Source: Pocillopora verrucosa (Eukaryota; Cnidaria; Anthozoa; Scleractinia; Pocilloporidae). Taken from it: 64,000 bases of DNA. The notes beneath the pieces are model-generated. The model worked only from the letters and a program-made list of their open reading frames with translations, was not told the origin of the DNA and made no database searches. The translations under genes were made by a program, and so were the position numbers. The stretch is from positions 11,848,011 through 11,912,010 of the forward strand of contig NC_089313.1 of assembly GCF_036669915.1 (NCBI RefSeq). Direction: 5' to 3'. Positions 35,145-46,300 of this stretch are shown piece by piece (position 1 is the stretch's first letter; each line of letters opens with the position of its first letter).

Positions 35145-35660
35145 AGCAATTAGAAACTTCCTTTAAGAGTATAAAAAAGGGTAAACTACCCACCAAAGTC
35201 AAACGCAAGACAGAATTGGATTGGTTAAAAGAAGGCGAAGAGGCCACTTTACGAAAACCCTTGAGAAGACAACTGGACAAAGACTGAGGAGTTCTAAGAA
35301 AACAAGAACCAAAAGAAAGGCTCCACCAAAAAAAAGGCAGAGAGGAGGCAAATTTGACATTCAAAAAACTGGATTGGAAAATCAGGAGTGGAATTTCATC
35401 CTTATTCTTCATCTAAGAAGAAACGTTATCAATTCTTTGGACCAGGCACATTTTTGAAAAAACGCTTGGATCGAGGGGATCAGGGCATCAATCGTTTGGA
35501 TCGCATTGCCAGACAGCACGACACTGACTACTCTGAAGCCAAGAGTCTAGAGTATAATTGGAAAGCCGACGATAAAATGATAGCCTCTATTAAAAATCTT
35601 CCTGGTAAGAAATCAATGATGGACCACCTGGCGCGTTACATTATACACACTAAGAAATAA
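35145..35660 (+). pseudogene. Phospholipase A2-motif capsid-type protein relic (viral/Polinton-type)
   Basis: A basic N-terminal segment (35221-35390, KRRRRGHFTK, KKRQRGG) shifts frame near 35390 into a 90-residue open stretch ending at TAA 35660. That stretch contains a GPGTFL motif and then ARQHDTDYSEAK, i.e. the G-P-G calcium-loop-like pattern and the HDxxY catalytic signature of the viral PLA2 family. That family is found in parvovirus VP1 and in adintovirus/Polinton-like particles. In viruses such a domain helps breach endosomal membranes. Here the frame break and the lack of a full structural gene indicate an old, nonfunctional genomic copy. It faces the polymerase relic at 40050-41000, with the Harbinger element inserted between them. 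Confidence 0.6.
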
Positions 35661-35831
35661 TTGAAATTGTAATAACAAAACTTGTTTGTTAATTAATAAA
35701 AACTGTTATTGATTACAAATAGCGTGTCCATGTGTTTTTTATCTTTCAATAATGTATGACATTGTCTTTTACACCTTTAAACACTTGTTTGGCTGAAGGT
35801 CTACCTAAGGCACCGAACGATGGAGATGGAC

Positions 35832-35865
<34 letters not shown>

Positions 35866-36021
35866 CCGTCCAGACGGATAATGCGTCTCTTGTGGTATGC
35901 GTCTAGTGTAAAGACGGGACGAATAACAAGACGAACTACGAAAGACGAACGAGATATTCCGCGCGGCGAAAAAAAAAAAGAATGGGCACTAGTGTGCCTT
36001 GTTTGGCGGTAGAATTTAAAG

Positions 36022-37281
36022 ATGGCGGCCGCGCCTGAACTTCTCAAATTTTTTTCCCGTAAGAGTAAGGCAGAACAAGAGTTTTTAGGTCACCAATATA
36101 GGTTAAAGGAAGAAATGGCAAAGAAAGGTTTTCGTAGGGAGATGGAGTTCGAAACTGAAGCTTCACAGCCCGCTGTTATGTCAGCAATCGTGATTACAAA
36201 AAGCGACAGAAACGAGCGTGGTCCTGATGAGTTGAGGAACGGAAATTGGTGGACAGACGGATATCAAAACTGGGATGAAGAATCTTTCAAGAAAAGGTTA
36301 AGGGTGTCTCGAGACACTTTTGAATTTATTCTAAGCGAAATTAAAGACCTTATCGTGAGGGAGCCCACTCGCATGAAGCCTCACCCTACTCCGCCTGCTA
36401 CCCAGTTGGCTTTATGTCTATACAGACTAGCACACGGGTGCACGTTTTTGACCGTTGGAGATCTCTTTGGGGTTGCAGAATCAACTGCTCACATCATTTT
36501 CCAAGACGTTTGTAAGGCCATTGTGGGATGTTTGTATGACAGATTCGTTTACCTGCCAAGAAATCTACAAAAGTGGAGTCAAGAACTGGAAAATTTTCTG
36601 GGAAATTGGGAGTTTCCTTGTGTTGGGGCGTGGGATGGGTTTCATGTTTACGTAAGCACTAAACTTAAGAACTTTTACAGTTACAAGAAGAGGTATTCAG
36701 TTACAAACATGGGATTCATTGGTTATAACAAGCGTTTTATGTGGGCTGCAGTGGGCGCCCCAGGATCCACACATGACTCTAGGCTTTTAAGAAGTTGTGG
36801 TATTTATTCTGACATCGAATCTGGTCACGTGCTTCCTAACAGGTCTTTGAATCTTGACCCTCATGGGGAGATTCCGTTTACCACTGTGGGTGATTCAGCC
36901 TTTCCCAACCATTCCTGGCTTCTAAAACCATACAAAGATGGGACAAGGGTACCTAAGCAAAGGTATTTTAACAGGAGACTTTGCTCTGCAAGGGTAGTTT
37001 CTGAACATGCTTATGGAATGTTAAAGGGGCGGTGGAGAATTCTCTACAAAAAGACAGAATGTCATTTAGACAACATTTCCCTTATCATCATGACCTGCAT
37101 TGCTCTCCATAATCTTTGCATCCACCGAAGTGATCCCTGTAACCCCAGGTGGAGACTTCAGGTCAATGAACTCAATCTGATTCGAAATGGAGATGCCCAA
37201 GCTGATGATGGAAATACAACAAGAGAAGCTGTTGCCAATTGGTTGTGGGATATCAGAGAGGAAAGAAATGCAGCCCCTTGA
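36022..37281 (+). CDS. Harbinger transposase (HARBI1-like, DDE nuclease)
   Basis: Single open frame of 419 residues, typical length for the family. The N-terminal part (about 1-115) is helical; a helix-turn-helix-like region follows (LYRLAHGCTFLTVGDLFGVAESTA, residues 134-156). The DDE_Tnp_4 nuclease domain covers about 198-360. Acidic residues stand at D205 (GAWDGFHV), D252 (GSTHDSRL), D291 (GDSAFP) and E328 (SEHAYGMLKGRW), the expected blocks. The ATG is in good context (AAGATGGCGGCC, with -3 A). It cuts and pastes the element, in known systems together with the Myb-like partner that imports it into the nucleus. No frame damage is visible, so activity is plausible. Confidence 0.95.
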   Translation: MAAAPELLKFFSRKSKAEQEFLGHQYRLKEEMAKKGFRREMEFETEASQPAVMSAIVITKSDRNERGPDELRNGNWWTDGYQNWDEESFKKRLRVSRDTFEFILSEIKDLIVREPTRMKPHPTPPATQLALCLYRLAHGCTFLTVGDLFGVAESTAHIIFQDVCKAIVGCLYDRFVYLPRNLQKWSQELENFLGNWEFPCVGAWDGFHVYVSTKLKNFYSYKKRYSVTNMGFIGYNKRFMWAAVGAPGSTHDSRLLRSCGIYSDIESGHVLPNRSLNLDPHGEIPFTTVGDSAFPNHSWLLKPYKDGTRVPKQRYFNRRLCSARVVSEHAYGMLKGRWRILYKKTECHLDNISLIIMTCIALHNLCIHRSDPCNPRWRLQVNELNLIRNGDAQADDGNTTREAVANWLWDIREERNAAP

Positions 37282-38587
37282 TTCTGTATTCAAATTAATA
37301 ACAAAGGCAAAAACTGAGAAACTGAACTTTACTTGATCCTTAGCAGATTTGATAGAAAACAGGTTTTGTTACATGTAAATAGATTCAAATTTGATATTCA
37401 AAATATTTTTCAAACATTTTCCCTTCACAATAGATATAGGAAATAATATTTGTTGATACATTAAGTATGAACCAGAAGTTTTGCTTTCCTTTCATCCATT
37501 AGTGTAAAAATTACTGCTATTTCAAGTTATTTTAAGTAATCTGGAAGTAAAATACTCTTTGCTAAAGCAACCAAACAACTAAATAAACTGGTAAAAAGGG
37601 GGGAGTAGGACAAAATCATAGGGAGGGGGGTCAGGTTTATTTTTTTATATGAAAGGGGATGGATTATTCTTGAATGCAGTATAAAATGACATGTATTAAG
37701 GCAAAAATAGGAGGACAAACAACAACAACAAAAATGAACATGAAGTTCTTATATCAACTAAACAAAAACAGCACAAAAGAAATACTTAATTGTCATTCTC
37801 AAAAACCGAGGTTGGTTAAAAGCTTGAGACTGCTTAACAGTCCGATATGAATTATTGGCTTGAAATATTATGATGAAAGACTTGAACTGGTATTTTTACC
37901 TACTTGACATAAGTTTTTACATCATTTCAAGTCTTTCAATGGTATTTCCAACCAATTCATGACAGTCCAAAGCAAAACAGCCTTGGTTTCAAAGAATAAC
38001 AAGTATTTTTGCTGCTGTTTTCTTGTTTATTTGTTGTTGGAACTTCTTGTTAACCTCATCCTCATAGAGGGCATACTGGGGCAGGGGGTGGGGGGGGGGA
38101 GTCATAGCCTAAAAAATAACATTTATTTGAGGGGTGAGTCAAAAAGTAAATGAAAAATTTTCAGGGGTGGATCAAGAATAAAACTTATTGCTTAAAAAAA
38201 ATTCCCTCCCCCACCCTTTACATAAATAATGACCAGTCCCTAACCAATACATCCAATTCTATAGAAGTGTTATAAAGTTGTAGTTCCGTTAAACTTTGTA
38301 ACAATGGTTTGTTTCAATTACAGATCAGTAATGATGTTAGTGTCTGGATCACTGGTTACATTTTGGTACCTTTATCACAACTGACAATAAATGGATTACA
38401 AGTAAACACAACTGCCTGTAATAACATGTCTGAGGTTTCAAAACGCAAGAGGGAAGCTCATGCCCCCTTAAATTCACAGTATTGCTCAATAAAGATAAGT
38501 GTGATAGAGGACCCTGTCTATAGAAAAGAAAAGTCCACCACCAACTCCTCCATAAACATGAGTCCCCCACCCTTAATGGAACTCTTG
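37282..38587. other. Noncoding centre of the Harbinger element
   Basis: It lies between the two convergent genes. It contains A-rich tracts, a poly-G run near 38080-38100, and 3' UTR/polyadenylation regions for both genes by position. No third gene is seen. Confidence 0.6.
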
Positions 38588-39607
38588 CTAATACCAACGC
38601 ATGGATCTTTGATCATTCTGGCTATCCATGTCTAAAATGTGGCTATCTTGGCTACCACTTGCCACTTGATTGGTTGGAGGGGTATGGCTATATGGCATTG
38701 GATTGTAATAAGGTACAAGAGGCTGCACAGGCATTGTTTGTTGTTGGAGATGCTGCTGTGCTCCTTGGGGTGGAGGATTTGAATATTTCATGATGATTTG
38801 AAGCATCTTTAGCTCATGCTGCCTATTCAATTCGGCTTGCTCTTTCTGAAAAGCAAGAAATTCAGCATGCCTTTCTTTGTCTGCTTCCATCATCTTTTCA
38901 CAACGCTTTTGCTGTGATTCTCCAAGTGCGTGAAAACTCTTTGCGATCTCATTTATGGCCTGGGACTGACTTCTTACTCGTTTGTTACGACCTAATGGTT
39001 TTACGTCCAATGAATTTTTTAAAACTTTCCTTTTAACACCTTCGGTTCCACTCTCACTTGTGGAGGTTAACTCTTCCTCACCATCATCTTCCTGATAACC
39101 GCTATGACTTGTTTCTGTCTGCTCTTCGTCACTGTCTGTGTCTGAATTCTCATGAGACAAAACATCTCTTGCTTTGGAAGCAATTTCCAGGTTACCGTGG
39201 GTGTCCGAAAAAATTGGATTTATGATTTTGTACCACTCAGGCTCTTCAATTGGTGACTTACCACTACCTTTCTTGATGCGATCCGTGTATTTACGCCATT
39301 GATCTTTTAACCACTTAAATTTCACTCGAAGCTTTTCAACATCAATTCTCAGATGAGTTAAAGCCTTTTTCGATTTAGACTGACGATGTTCTCTGTCATT
39401 TTCTTCTTTAAATTCTTCGGAGGATATGCGCTCCTCAAAGGCTTTCTTTATATCCTCGAAGACAGGTTTGTTTGCAGTCTTCTTCAACGCAAGCGTGTCC
39501 AGTTTGTAAGCAAACTCGTTTGTTTCGTCTGCCAGAACAAGGGCGAAGTACTTGAGCTCTGTTTCTGTCCATGGTCGACTTCGCTCTTTTGCACTTGACT
39601 CCGCCAT
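38588..39607 (-). CDS. Harbinger Myb/SANT-like DNA-binding protein
   Basis: The frame is open for 369 codons from a Met at 39697. I prefer the internal Met at 39607 (AACATGGCGGAG), which fits the start context of the transposase and gives about 339 residues. A trihelix Myb/SANT-like domain lies at the N-terminus (RPWTETELKYFALVLADE ... KWLKDQWRKY). An acidic Ser/Glu/Asp linker follows, then a basic patch (GRNKRVR), a coiled-coil helix (FLAFQKEQAELNRQHELKML) and a Gln/Pro-rich tail. In zebrafish and related Harbinger systems this second protein binds the termini and carries the transposase into the nucleus. It converges with the transposase gene with about 1.3 kb between their ends. Confidence 0.9.
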   Translation of the reverse strand: MAESSAKERSRPWTETELKYFALVLADETNEFAYKLDTLALKKTANKPVFEDIKKAFEERISSEEFKEENDREHRQSKSKKALTHLRIDVEKLRVKFKWLKDQWRKYTDRIKKGSGKSPIEEPEWYKIINPIFSDTHGNLEIASKARDVLSHENSDTDSDEEQTETSHSGYQEDDGEEELTSTSESGTEGVKRKVLKNSLDVKPLGRNKRVRSQSQAINEIAKSFHALGESQQKRCEKMMEADKERHAEFLAFQKEQAELNRQHELKMLQIIMKYSNPPPQGAQQHLQQQTMPVQPLVPYYNPMPYSHTPPTNQVASGSQDSHILDMDSQNDQRSMRWY

Positions 39608-39839
39608 GTTGTTTTCTTGGGCGGATAACCGCTGGATTTTTTCCGACACGGTCTCATTTCTTAACGTTATTCGTCCGTTGCCCGTCTTTACACACAAAGA
39701 CGCATTATGCGTCCAGACGAACTACCTTTCGAAGTGCGTCGTTCAAGACGCATTTCAAATGAAAGTTCGTCTAGACGTATATTGCGTCTTGTGCCCGTCT
39801 TTACACGAGAGACGCATAACCGGACGAACTACAAATGTT

Positions 39840-39870
<31 letters not shown>

Positions 39871-39888
39871 TCTAGTATAAAAACGGCC

Positions 39889-40049
39889 AATAAGAACATG
39901 CTTAAACCTTTGGCAATTTTGTCTGTTGTGGTGAGACCCCACTGTAATATTCTTTTGACAATACTCGCCGCCGCACCTCCTCTTTGCAGTTTCCTTGTCT
40001 TTCTCTTTCTCTGGGTTCTTATGGTTTACTAATGAACGTCACTAAACTT
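39889..40049. other. Remnant between Harbinger end and polymerase relic
   Basis: Includes the right target duplication AAT. No coding motif. Confidence 0.4.
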
Positions 40050-40374
40050 ACAACCTTTTATATCCGTACGGATACGACATAAAAGTGTCTTTGTCAATCA
40101 CGCATTTGTCAAACACTAAACCGTACTGTTTGACACGCTCGACAGTCTTAATTTTCTTTGTTTTGGTTTCCTGAACAAAGAAATAAGGGTTGGTCACGGG
40201 TATGGTTCTTCACTCTTCATCCAAAGGATCTGTAATTTCCTCCAAGACGTTTTGTTTCATAACTTCGTAATTCAGGTACCAACTTCCACGATAGCTCAGA
40301 GTAGATCGATGTACTGATGACTTGCCTTGTTTGGTGAGATATCCGTAATTTTTGGCACTGCCTGATACAAACTC

Positions 40375-40480
40375 TATCGCTCTGACGAAGGGCTAACGCT
40401 CGAAACGTCAGCTTTTTTACCCTTTACGGTGGCTAATTTACGTTTTCAACCCAGTTGTTAACACTAAATTACCTGCTATA

Positions 40481-40525
<45 letters not shown>

Positions 40526-40529
40526 TTGA
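40375..40529 (+). mobile_element. 155-bp insertion carrying a hammerhead core, 12-bp target duplication
   Basis: TGATACAAACTC is present at 40363-40374 and again at 40530-40541, flanking the insertion exactly. The insertion interrupts the polymerase relic, whose reading frame resumes on the other side. It starts TATCGCTCTGACGAAGGGC, includes GTGGCTAATTTACG and GTTGTTAACACTAAATTACC, and ends with TTAGAAACTTACCCCT. A truncated second copy lies at 56608-56706. It has no coding capacity. The target duplication length and the ribozyme suggest a small nonautonomous retroelement, perhaps mobilised by a Penelope-like element. Confidence 0.8.
40379..40412 (+). ncRNA. Putative hammerhead ribozyme (minimal, short stem III)
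   Basis: GCT-CTGACGA-A-GGGC-TAAC-GCTC-GAAAC-GTC-AGC. The CUGANGA box, stem II (GGGC/GCUC with one G-U pair), GAAA box and GUC cleavage triplet are all present in order, and GCU/AGC can form stem I. Deviations are an unpaired A at the base of stem II and an almost absent stem III (AC/GU). Minimal hammerheads of this kind are thought to cleave as dimers. The expected cut is after C40409. Confidence 0.6.
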
Positions 40530-41000
40530 TACAAACTCAGTTATGTAATCATCCTCGTTCAATTCACTTGTCATATCACCGAGATAATCGCCTAATGTGA
40601 TCGTGGTTTGGCCGGGTTTACATGAGAAGATGACAGAATCTGTGTCTTAGTAGAGGACTTGATCTCGTAAGGGATCTAGATAACGGTATAATTTCAAGCG
40701 GGCTTGAGTGGTCGTAAAGGCGGCGATGAAAATATTGGTTTACTTACCTTTCGAAGCGTCTTCGTCCACGTAGCTAAACACCACTTCTAAGACATCTTCT
40801 GAAAAGATGCGAATCGCATTGATGACCACCAATGAATTATTTAAATATTCAAACAATTCGTGAGGCGCTGTGACTGATTCCACCGCATGTTTATTGAGCC
40901 ATTCTCCAAATTTACCCCAGAATGAGTTCAACATGAGTTTGGCTAATGAACGTTTGGCTGCATTCTTCCTAATTTTTTCAAGAATTTTTCAATTTCCTCA

Positions 41001-42399
41001 AGAATTTTCCAAAAATCTTCGGTAGAATTCGCGTCATCTTCGATTTTTAAATGTACACGGCACCAAAGATCCGCGTCTCAGATCAGCCTTTAAGGTAAGC
41101 ACTCAACCCGTGGATTCAGTTCTGTTGTTCTGTTGTGTGTCGTCGGCAGTTACTATTTCAAATAGTTCCAATAAAGTTTAAACGTCATCGTGTGATATGT
41201 TGAGACCATAGCGCGATATCAATTTCACAATAAGCCATACGCAAGGTAGGAAGTAAATCGATAGATTTTATGACATATTTCGTGGCTAATCACACCAAAA
41301 CGAACGCTTCCTTTCAATCAACATCACCTTAATCCATCTGTTATAAACTGTCGGCGAAAAAACGATGATCTCTCCCCAAAATCGTGTATTTTCGCGTCAA
41401 AACAAGCTGGCACAAGCACAAAGATCCGATTACTGGCAACTCATATATTGCTTAACGATACGGAAAACGTCAAACACTTTAAGCATTTCAAGAATTAATG
41501 AAATTTTCCTTTTGCGTTGACCATGAAAAAAGAACGTCGGCCAAATCCTACTGTAGGCCTGCCACAGAGAAGAACTACCACAACCCAATTACCTTGGGTA
41601 GTTGGACCCTTCTTGAACTCTTGCCTACACGATTTTACCCTGAGCAACTCGATACCTAGGCAATTCGAAATTGGATCACCCTGATTTAACTCAAAGTTGA
41701 AAATGGAAAGGAAATCAGAATCATTCATTTGATCCAACTCTCCGTTTTCTTAATTCGTAGGGTCACTACCACTTGTCAAAAGGTAAACTAGCTTCATTGG
41801 TTTTGCTTTTAAAGTCTGAACCTATCGCTACAATTTTAACGCTACTCTTTCAACACTTAGCTCAATCTCTAAACGAGTCTCTAGTTTCAGTAGAATGTAA
41901 GGTTTGTGTCTAACGAGCAGTTTTTGTTCCCATCATGCAATGATGCAATCATTCACAATGCGCTGACTCGTGCGACCTCGGGTGAAAAGGAAATAGGATG
42001 TTTTTGAGGCAAAAATCAAACCTCTAGATATCTGGTAAAAATGTCGGCAAGATTGCTTTCTAGAATTAGATTCAGGATAACCTTTTTAGGTTAATGTTAA
42101 TGAAACAAGCATAACAGTTAAGAAAATGTATTCTTTAACTTTAAAAAATTGAAAACTTCTAATATAATATAACTTTTAATATAGACAAAGGTAAACGACG
42201 GCAGGAAATATTCTCAGTCAGCGTTTTGCATTAGGCGTCTTGCAAACTGAAAATCATGGCAACAATCAACAATCCTCCCGCGCGAACATTTTGATACATT
42301 TTATCTCAATAAGTTGAGAAAGATCGGTAAATCTCGATGAATTACAAAATATAACGCTTTTCAACAAAATATCGTAAAACGAAACTACAACGGCAAATA
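41001..42399. other. No gene recognised
   Basis: It may include further decayed parts of the viral-type element next to 41000, but no motif survives. The frame 41495-41737 (-) shows nothing recognisable. Confidence 0.35.
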
Positions 42400-42575
42400 A
42401 GATGGACGGCAAATGCCTTGAAGATAAGAACTCAAAGTAAAACCAACCAAACTACCTGAAGCGCGGGAAAACGTGAAGGACCAAGTGGTGATTGGTTTAA
42501 TTTTTGTTCCTGATTGGTAGAAAGAGTGGCGCGAGTTTTCTGGTCCCTGTGATTGGCGTATGAGGTCATTCATAA
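42400..42575. repeat. Dispersed repeat, copy 2
   Basis: Partner of 5210-5460: CTGAAGCGCGGGAAAACG, CCAAGTGGTGATTGGTTT, CTGATTGGTAGAAAGA and GGCGCGAGTTTTCTGG in the same order. Confidence 0.6.
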
Positions 42576-43396
42576 CTTATGTCCTAAATATATTTCCATG
42601 TTTTTTGATATCGACAATTTGTTGTGATATCAAAGCTTCAATCCAGTTTAGTCACTTTTTGTCTTTTCATTGCCTGTCCGTCAAATTGTGTAATGAACTT
42701 GTAGCCAAAAATTACTTAATTACTCATTAGCTTACTTTTGCCGAGGAATGTTCGTACGCTACGTACGAAGCAGAACTTAGCACTCCTATGATTTTCTCAT
42801 TTTCATATGTTCGCAAGCAAACTAAGCATCAACGACAAAACAGCTTGATTTCGAGCAGTTGAAGACTTGGTTTTCTTGGGGGAGGACGCGCACTTTTTTA
42901 TCATTTCCTGGAAAGCTCCCGATCTTTGTCATTTTCCCATCTAGAACCTTTCATTTGCGAAGAAGTCTGTGCTAAATTCTCAGTCAGTGGTCAGCGCATC
43001 GTGGTGGCCAAAGTAACCGACAGCCCTCGATATATTTCCTGACAAGCTCCCGATCTTTCTTAGTCTCGTTTCTTGGACCTGTCCACCTGCTTTTGCAATC
43101 GCTTCGACTAAATGAGAGCCTGAAGCAGTCTATGGGCGAACGTTTATTAAAATCTGTCGATATCCTCCTATCTAGCAGTCTGCACACTCGGGCAGTTTCT
43201 CGCGCTTTCCTAAACCAGTGCAAAGGCGCCTGAAAACGAGGCAGAAGTTACGTATACTTGCTAATCTGTTGATTAGTTAATCATCTCGTCTGTTACGTCA
43301 TCACGAAGCGCGAAAATTGCAACCCATCATTATAACTTTCCGTTGGTTGGAGCTCGGCTCTTTCAACAATCATTCGGAAGAAAATTCAAGAAAGTG
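42576..43396. other. Upstream region of the 43397 gene
   Basis: Presumed promoter region. 43300-43395 contains CCGTTGGTTGGAGCTCGG and lacks an obvious TATA box. No other feature is supported. Confidence 0.35.
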
Positions 43397-46300
43397 ATGG
43401 AAGCAATCAAAGAGATTAACCCTGTCCACGTGAGTACTATTCATTGTTTATTTTTGGGTACTTGAGGTGGTTAAAATAAGCTCCTAGCTATATTTCGTCG
43501 GACAAATTCGGAATTTGTCGTGAGCCAAGCCTTTGGGCTCCTGCGTACATTAAGTTAAGTTGTCTTTAAATGAGAAGAAAAAGAAGAATTCATATGTGCT
43601 GGAAGAGGAAGCGAAGAGACAAAGCTAAAAATTAAGGGGCGCAGGTCTTAGATAATCAAAATGCGTCTTTTGTACGAATAAAGCAACAGCACAACCATGG
43701 CAACAACAACAACAGCAACAACAACAATAGTCCTAGAGATCGACGGAATAGCACCGCTTCGGGAGGACTTGTCGGTCGTCCAAAATGGCGCATGGTAAGA
43801 ACAAATCTGACTAGGTTTCGATCTTTCAGCGTTTTGTGTGGTAAAGAACAATGAGAATTCGGAAAGATTTTGTCGTGGTAAGTGGATCTTTTCACGCGTG
43901 AAATGAGAGTAAAATGCGCGCGCTTCATTCATGAGCAAAGTTGTCAAAAATTTGACTGTAGAATTGTAAAGGATATCAGGTAAGTGCAGACAAGAGATGG
44001 GCACAAAACGAAATATTTTTAAGACAACAGAGTACTATGGAAAACATTGCATGATGGAATTTCTGAACAAGGTTTTTTCCTATTCGTGTAATAGTACGGT
44101 ATTTTTGCGCGCTCACTGGTTGGAGAAAGACTTATTTACTAGTGAGGTTTCGTTCATACTGAATTGCTAATTTTTGAGGAAGAAATTGAGATGAAAATGA
44201 GTGCTTAGAAGCCCTCAAGTATCTATTGATTTCGTCACAAACACGAAAACGAGGTGTAGTCCAAATAACAGACCGCTGGTCACAAAAACTCTCTTATAAA
44301 AGCTGTAAGTCACGTGCGAATCTATTGAACTTTTGTTTGACAAATACAACTCTTAAAATCCCGGAATTCATAAACTGCAAAATACGTGAAAGATGATATA
44401 CAAATTTATCGATCGAGACTCCAGTCTATTCCCCAGTTTTGTGCGTTTCCAGTCATCGTTACAAGGTCATGCAATCCGAGTTGTCACGTAATCTTTTATA
44501 CGGGTAATTACATTACAAGCTAAAAGAACATCTTTATATAAGGCTATGCATAGGAAATAAATTTCATGAACGAATTTATCTCTTTATGGGATTAAACACG
44601 CAGTCTCTTACATGAAGATCGGTCAAGTGAATAAGTCTTAAGGCGGGGGTAAACCTGAAAAAATGCCCATTTTTCACTCATTTTTCACAGCTAGGACTTA
44701 ATTCAAAACTTAGGCAAACTATATATCCCTGGAAAGCTTATGACTTGAAGATCATGAAAAAAAATATTTCAGACTCAACATGTCAATTGTAATAGGATAC
44801 CACTCATTTAATTGAGCCACCTGCTGGGTTCTACCAGGGGTTACTTCAGAAAAGATAACTCCTTCTGGAATTAATGAAAAATAACGTTTTTAGTATCAAT
44901 TCAAAGAAGACATGTTGCTTATTGTTATAAGCAGAGGGATTTCTAATATGTTGAAAACATTTTAAATGATGATCAATTAAATTTGACATGGAAAATCAGA
45001 GGGGTGTTTCACTTCATAACTTTAAGTACATACATCATATGGAAAATTGCTCTGCTTATAACACAAAACTTATCAAAAGGAACAAATGCTGAAAATTTCA
45101 GATCAATTGGATAAATTGTTGTCAAGATATCCTTTCTGGAAGACAAAATTATTGCGTAATGAGAAAATGGCCTTTAAACTTACAGATAGCAATCAAACTT
45201 AATTTTTTACAATATGTAACCACTATAGTGGCCCAAGTGTCCATATTTTGTCCACAGGAGTATCTAAAAGTAATTTAAAAACATCCTGGTTCATAAGTAA
45301 CTCCTTCAGCTTCTTGAAGGGCTTCCTCTCGACGAGTCCTCAGAAGTCGCTCCCCTTGACGCCATCTCTTTTCCTTCTGCATAACCTGCAAATCGGACTT
45401 AGCCTATCTTTTACTGTCTTTTGCATGTGTTGCCACTCTTGTACAAACACCACCAGGGATACAAAGCCTCTCCATGATTTTTAGCCTACTAAAAGACTCG
45501 GCGGTTAATGTCATATGATTTCCCTAACTGGGTCACACCACTGGATGGTGGAAGTGGACTGGATTCCTCACAGGAACTACACTGAAGGGAAAACTGTAAC
45601 CCCCACTCTTGCACTTTTATCTTCCTCAAGAGTTAAGGTGCCTAAAGACAAATCAAGTGAAAATTGTTAGATAAATCGGGCAATTTTGTTATAAGCAAAG
45701 TAAAGACCTCAAGTCAGAAATACACATTCTGTGATTTTTCCCCATAATTTTTTGTTTACAGTGTATATGCACAATACCTAAAAATCTTTCTCTTACCCAA
45801 TCCAAGATTTAATAGATAAATCAGTGTATTTAGCAGGGAAAAACTGGAACTATGGGTCGATATGATATGGGAAATAAGTCATAATCGAGAACAGAGAAAG
45901 ACAGAGATTTAAAAAAATTTCTCACCTTTCTCACACACGTGTGCCTTTGAGACGGCCGTGGATAAATTTTTCTCATTTATTAATCTAAATCCCTCGCTTT
46001 CCTCGGTATTGAAGGTATACTCTTCATCAGAGCTGTCTAAAAGAAGCGGCATATTTCATTTTCTTTCTGGAGGAACCAACGGTTTCTTTAGAGTCCGAGT
46101 CAGAGAGCTGATTTTCATCCAGCGAAGTGCTCGGAGTTGAGGCGGCGATTTCGTCAACATCGGGAGCTGTTTCTTCAGACTCTTGTTTTGTTTTCGCCTT
46201 CCAGAAAAACTTCTCTTTCTTTTCTTCCTGTAGACAGATCTACTTTTCTTTCCGACCATTTTCGATATAACTTTTCCTTTGATTATAACTTTTCCTTTGA

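Larger units (their letters stand above)
35837..39888. mobile_element. Complete PIF/Harbinger DNA transposon (4,052 bp)
   Basis: The terminal inverted repeats start GGCCGTTTTTATACTAGA at 35837 and, inverted, end at 39888. They match for about 38 bp with one indel and one substitution. The 3-bp target duplication AAT lies at 35834-35836 and 39889-39891, as expected for this superfamily. Subterminal regions hold many TGCGTC/GACGCA motifs in both orientations, likely transposase binding sites. It carries the two genes of an autonomous Harbinger in convergent orientation, both without stops. It interrupts the viral-type element and is therefore younger. Confidence 0.95.
40050..41000 (-). pseudogene. 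DNA polymerase B (protein-primed type) C-terminal relic, viral/Polinton-type
   Basis: The minus strand from about 41000 shows an AKLMLNSFWGKFGE stretch, the motif B region (x-x-x-N-S-x-x-G-K-F-G) of type B polymerases of Polintons/adintoviruses. It is followed by IRIFSEDVLEVVF, then by motif C with D-T-D-S preceded by a stop codon in place of the usual tyrosine. A GDYLGDMTSEL segment and a short C-terminal tail follow. Besides the stop at motif C, another stop lies at about 40740, and a 155-bp insertion splits the tail (40375-40529). Exonuclease and palm motif A regions upstream are missing. It is convergent with the PLA2 relic and is clearly dead. Confidence 0.72.

Noticed and set aside
43648-44004. 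Minus-strand frames with Val/Leu-rich hydrophobic stretch
   Set aside because: The apparent membrane segment is the translation of a (CAA)n microsatellite.
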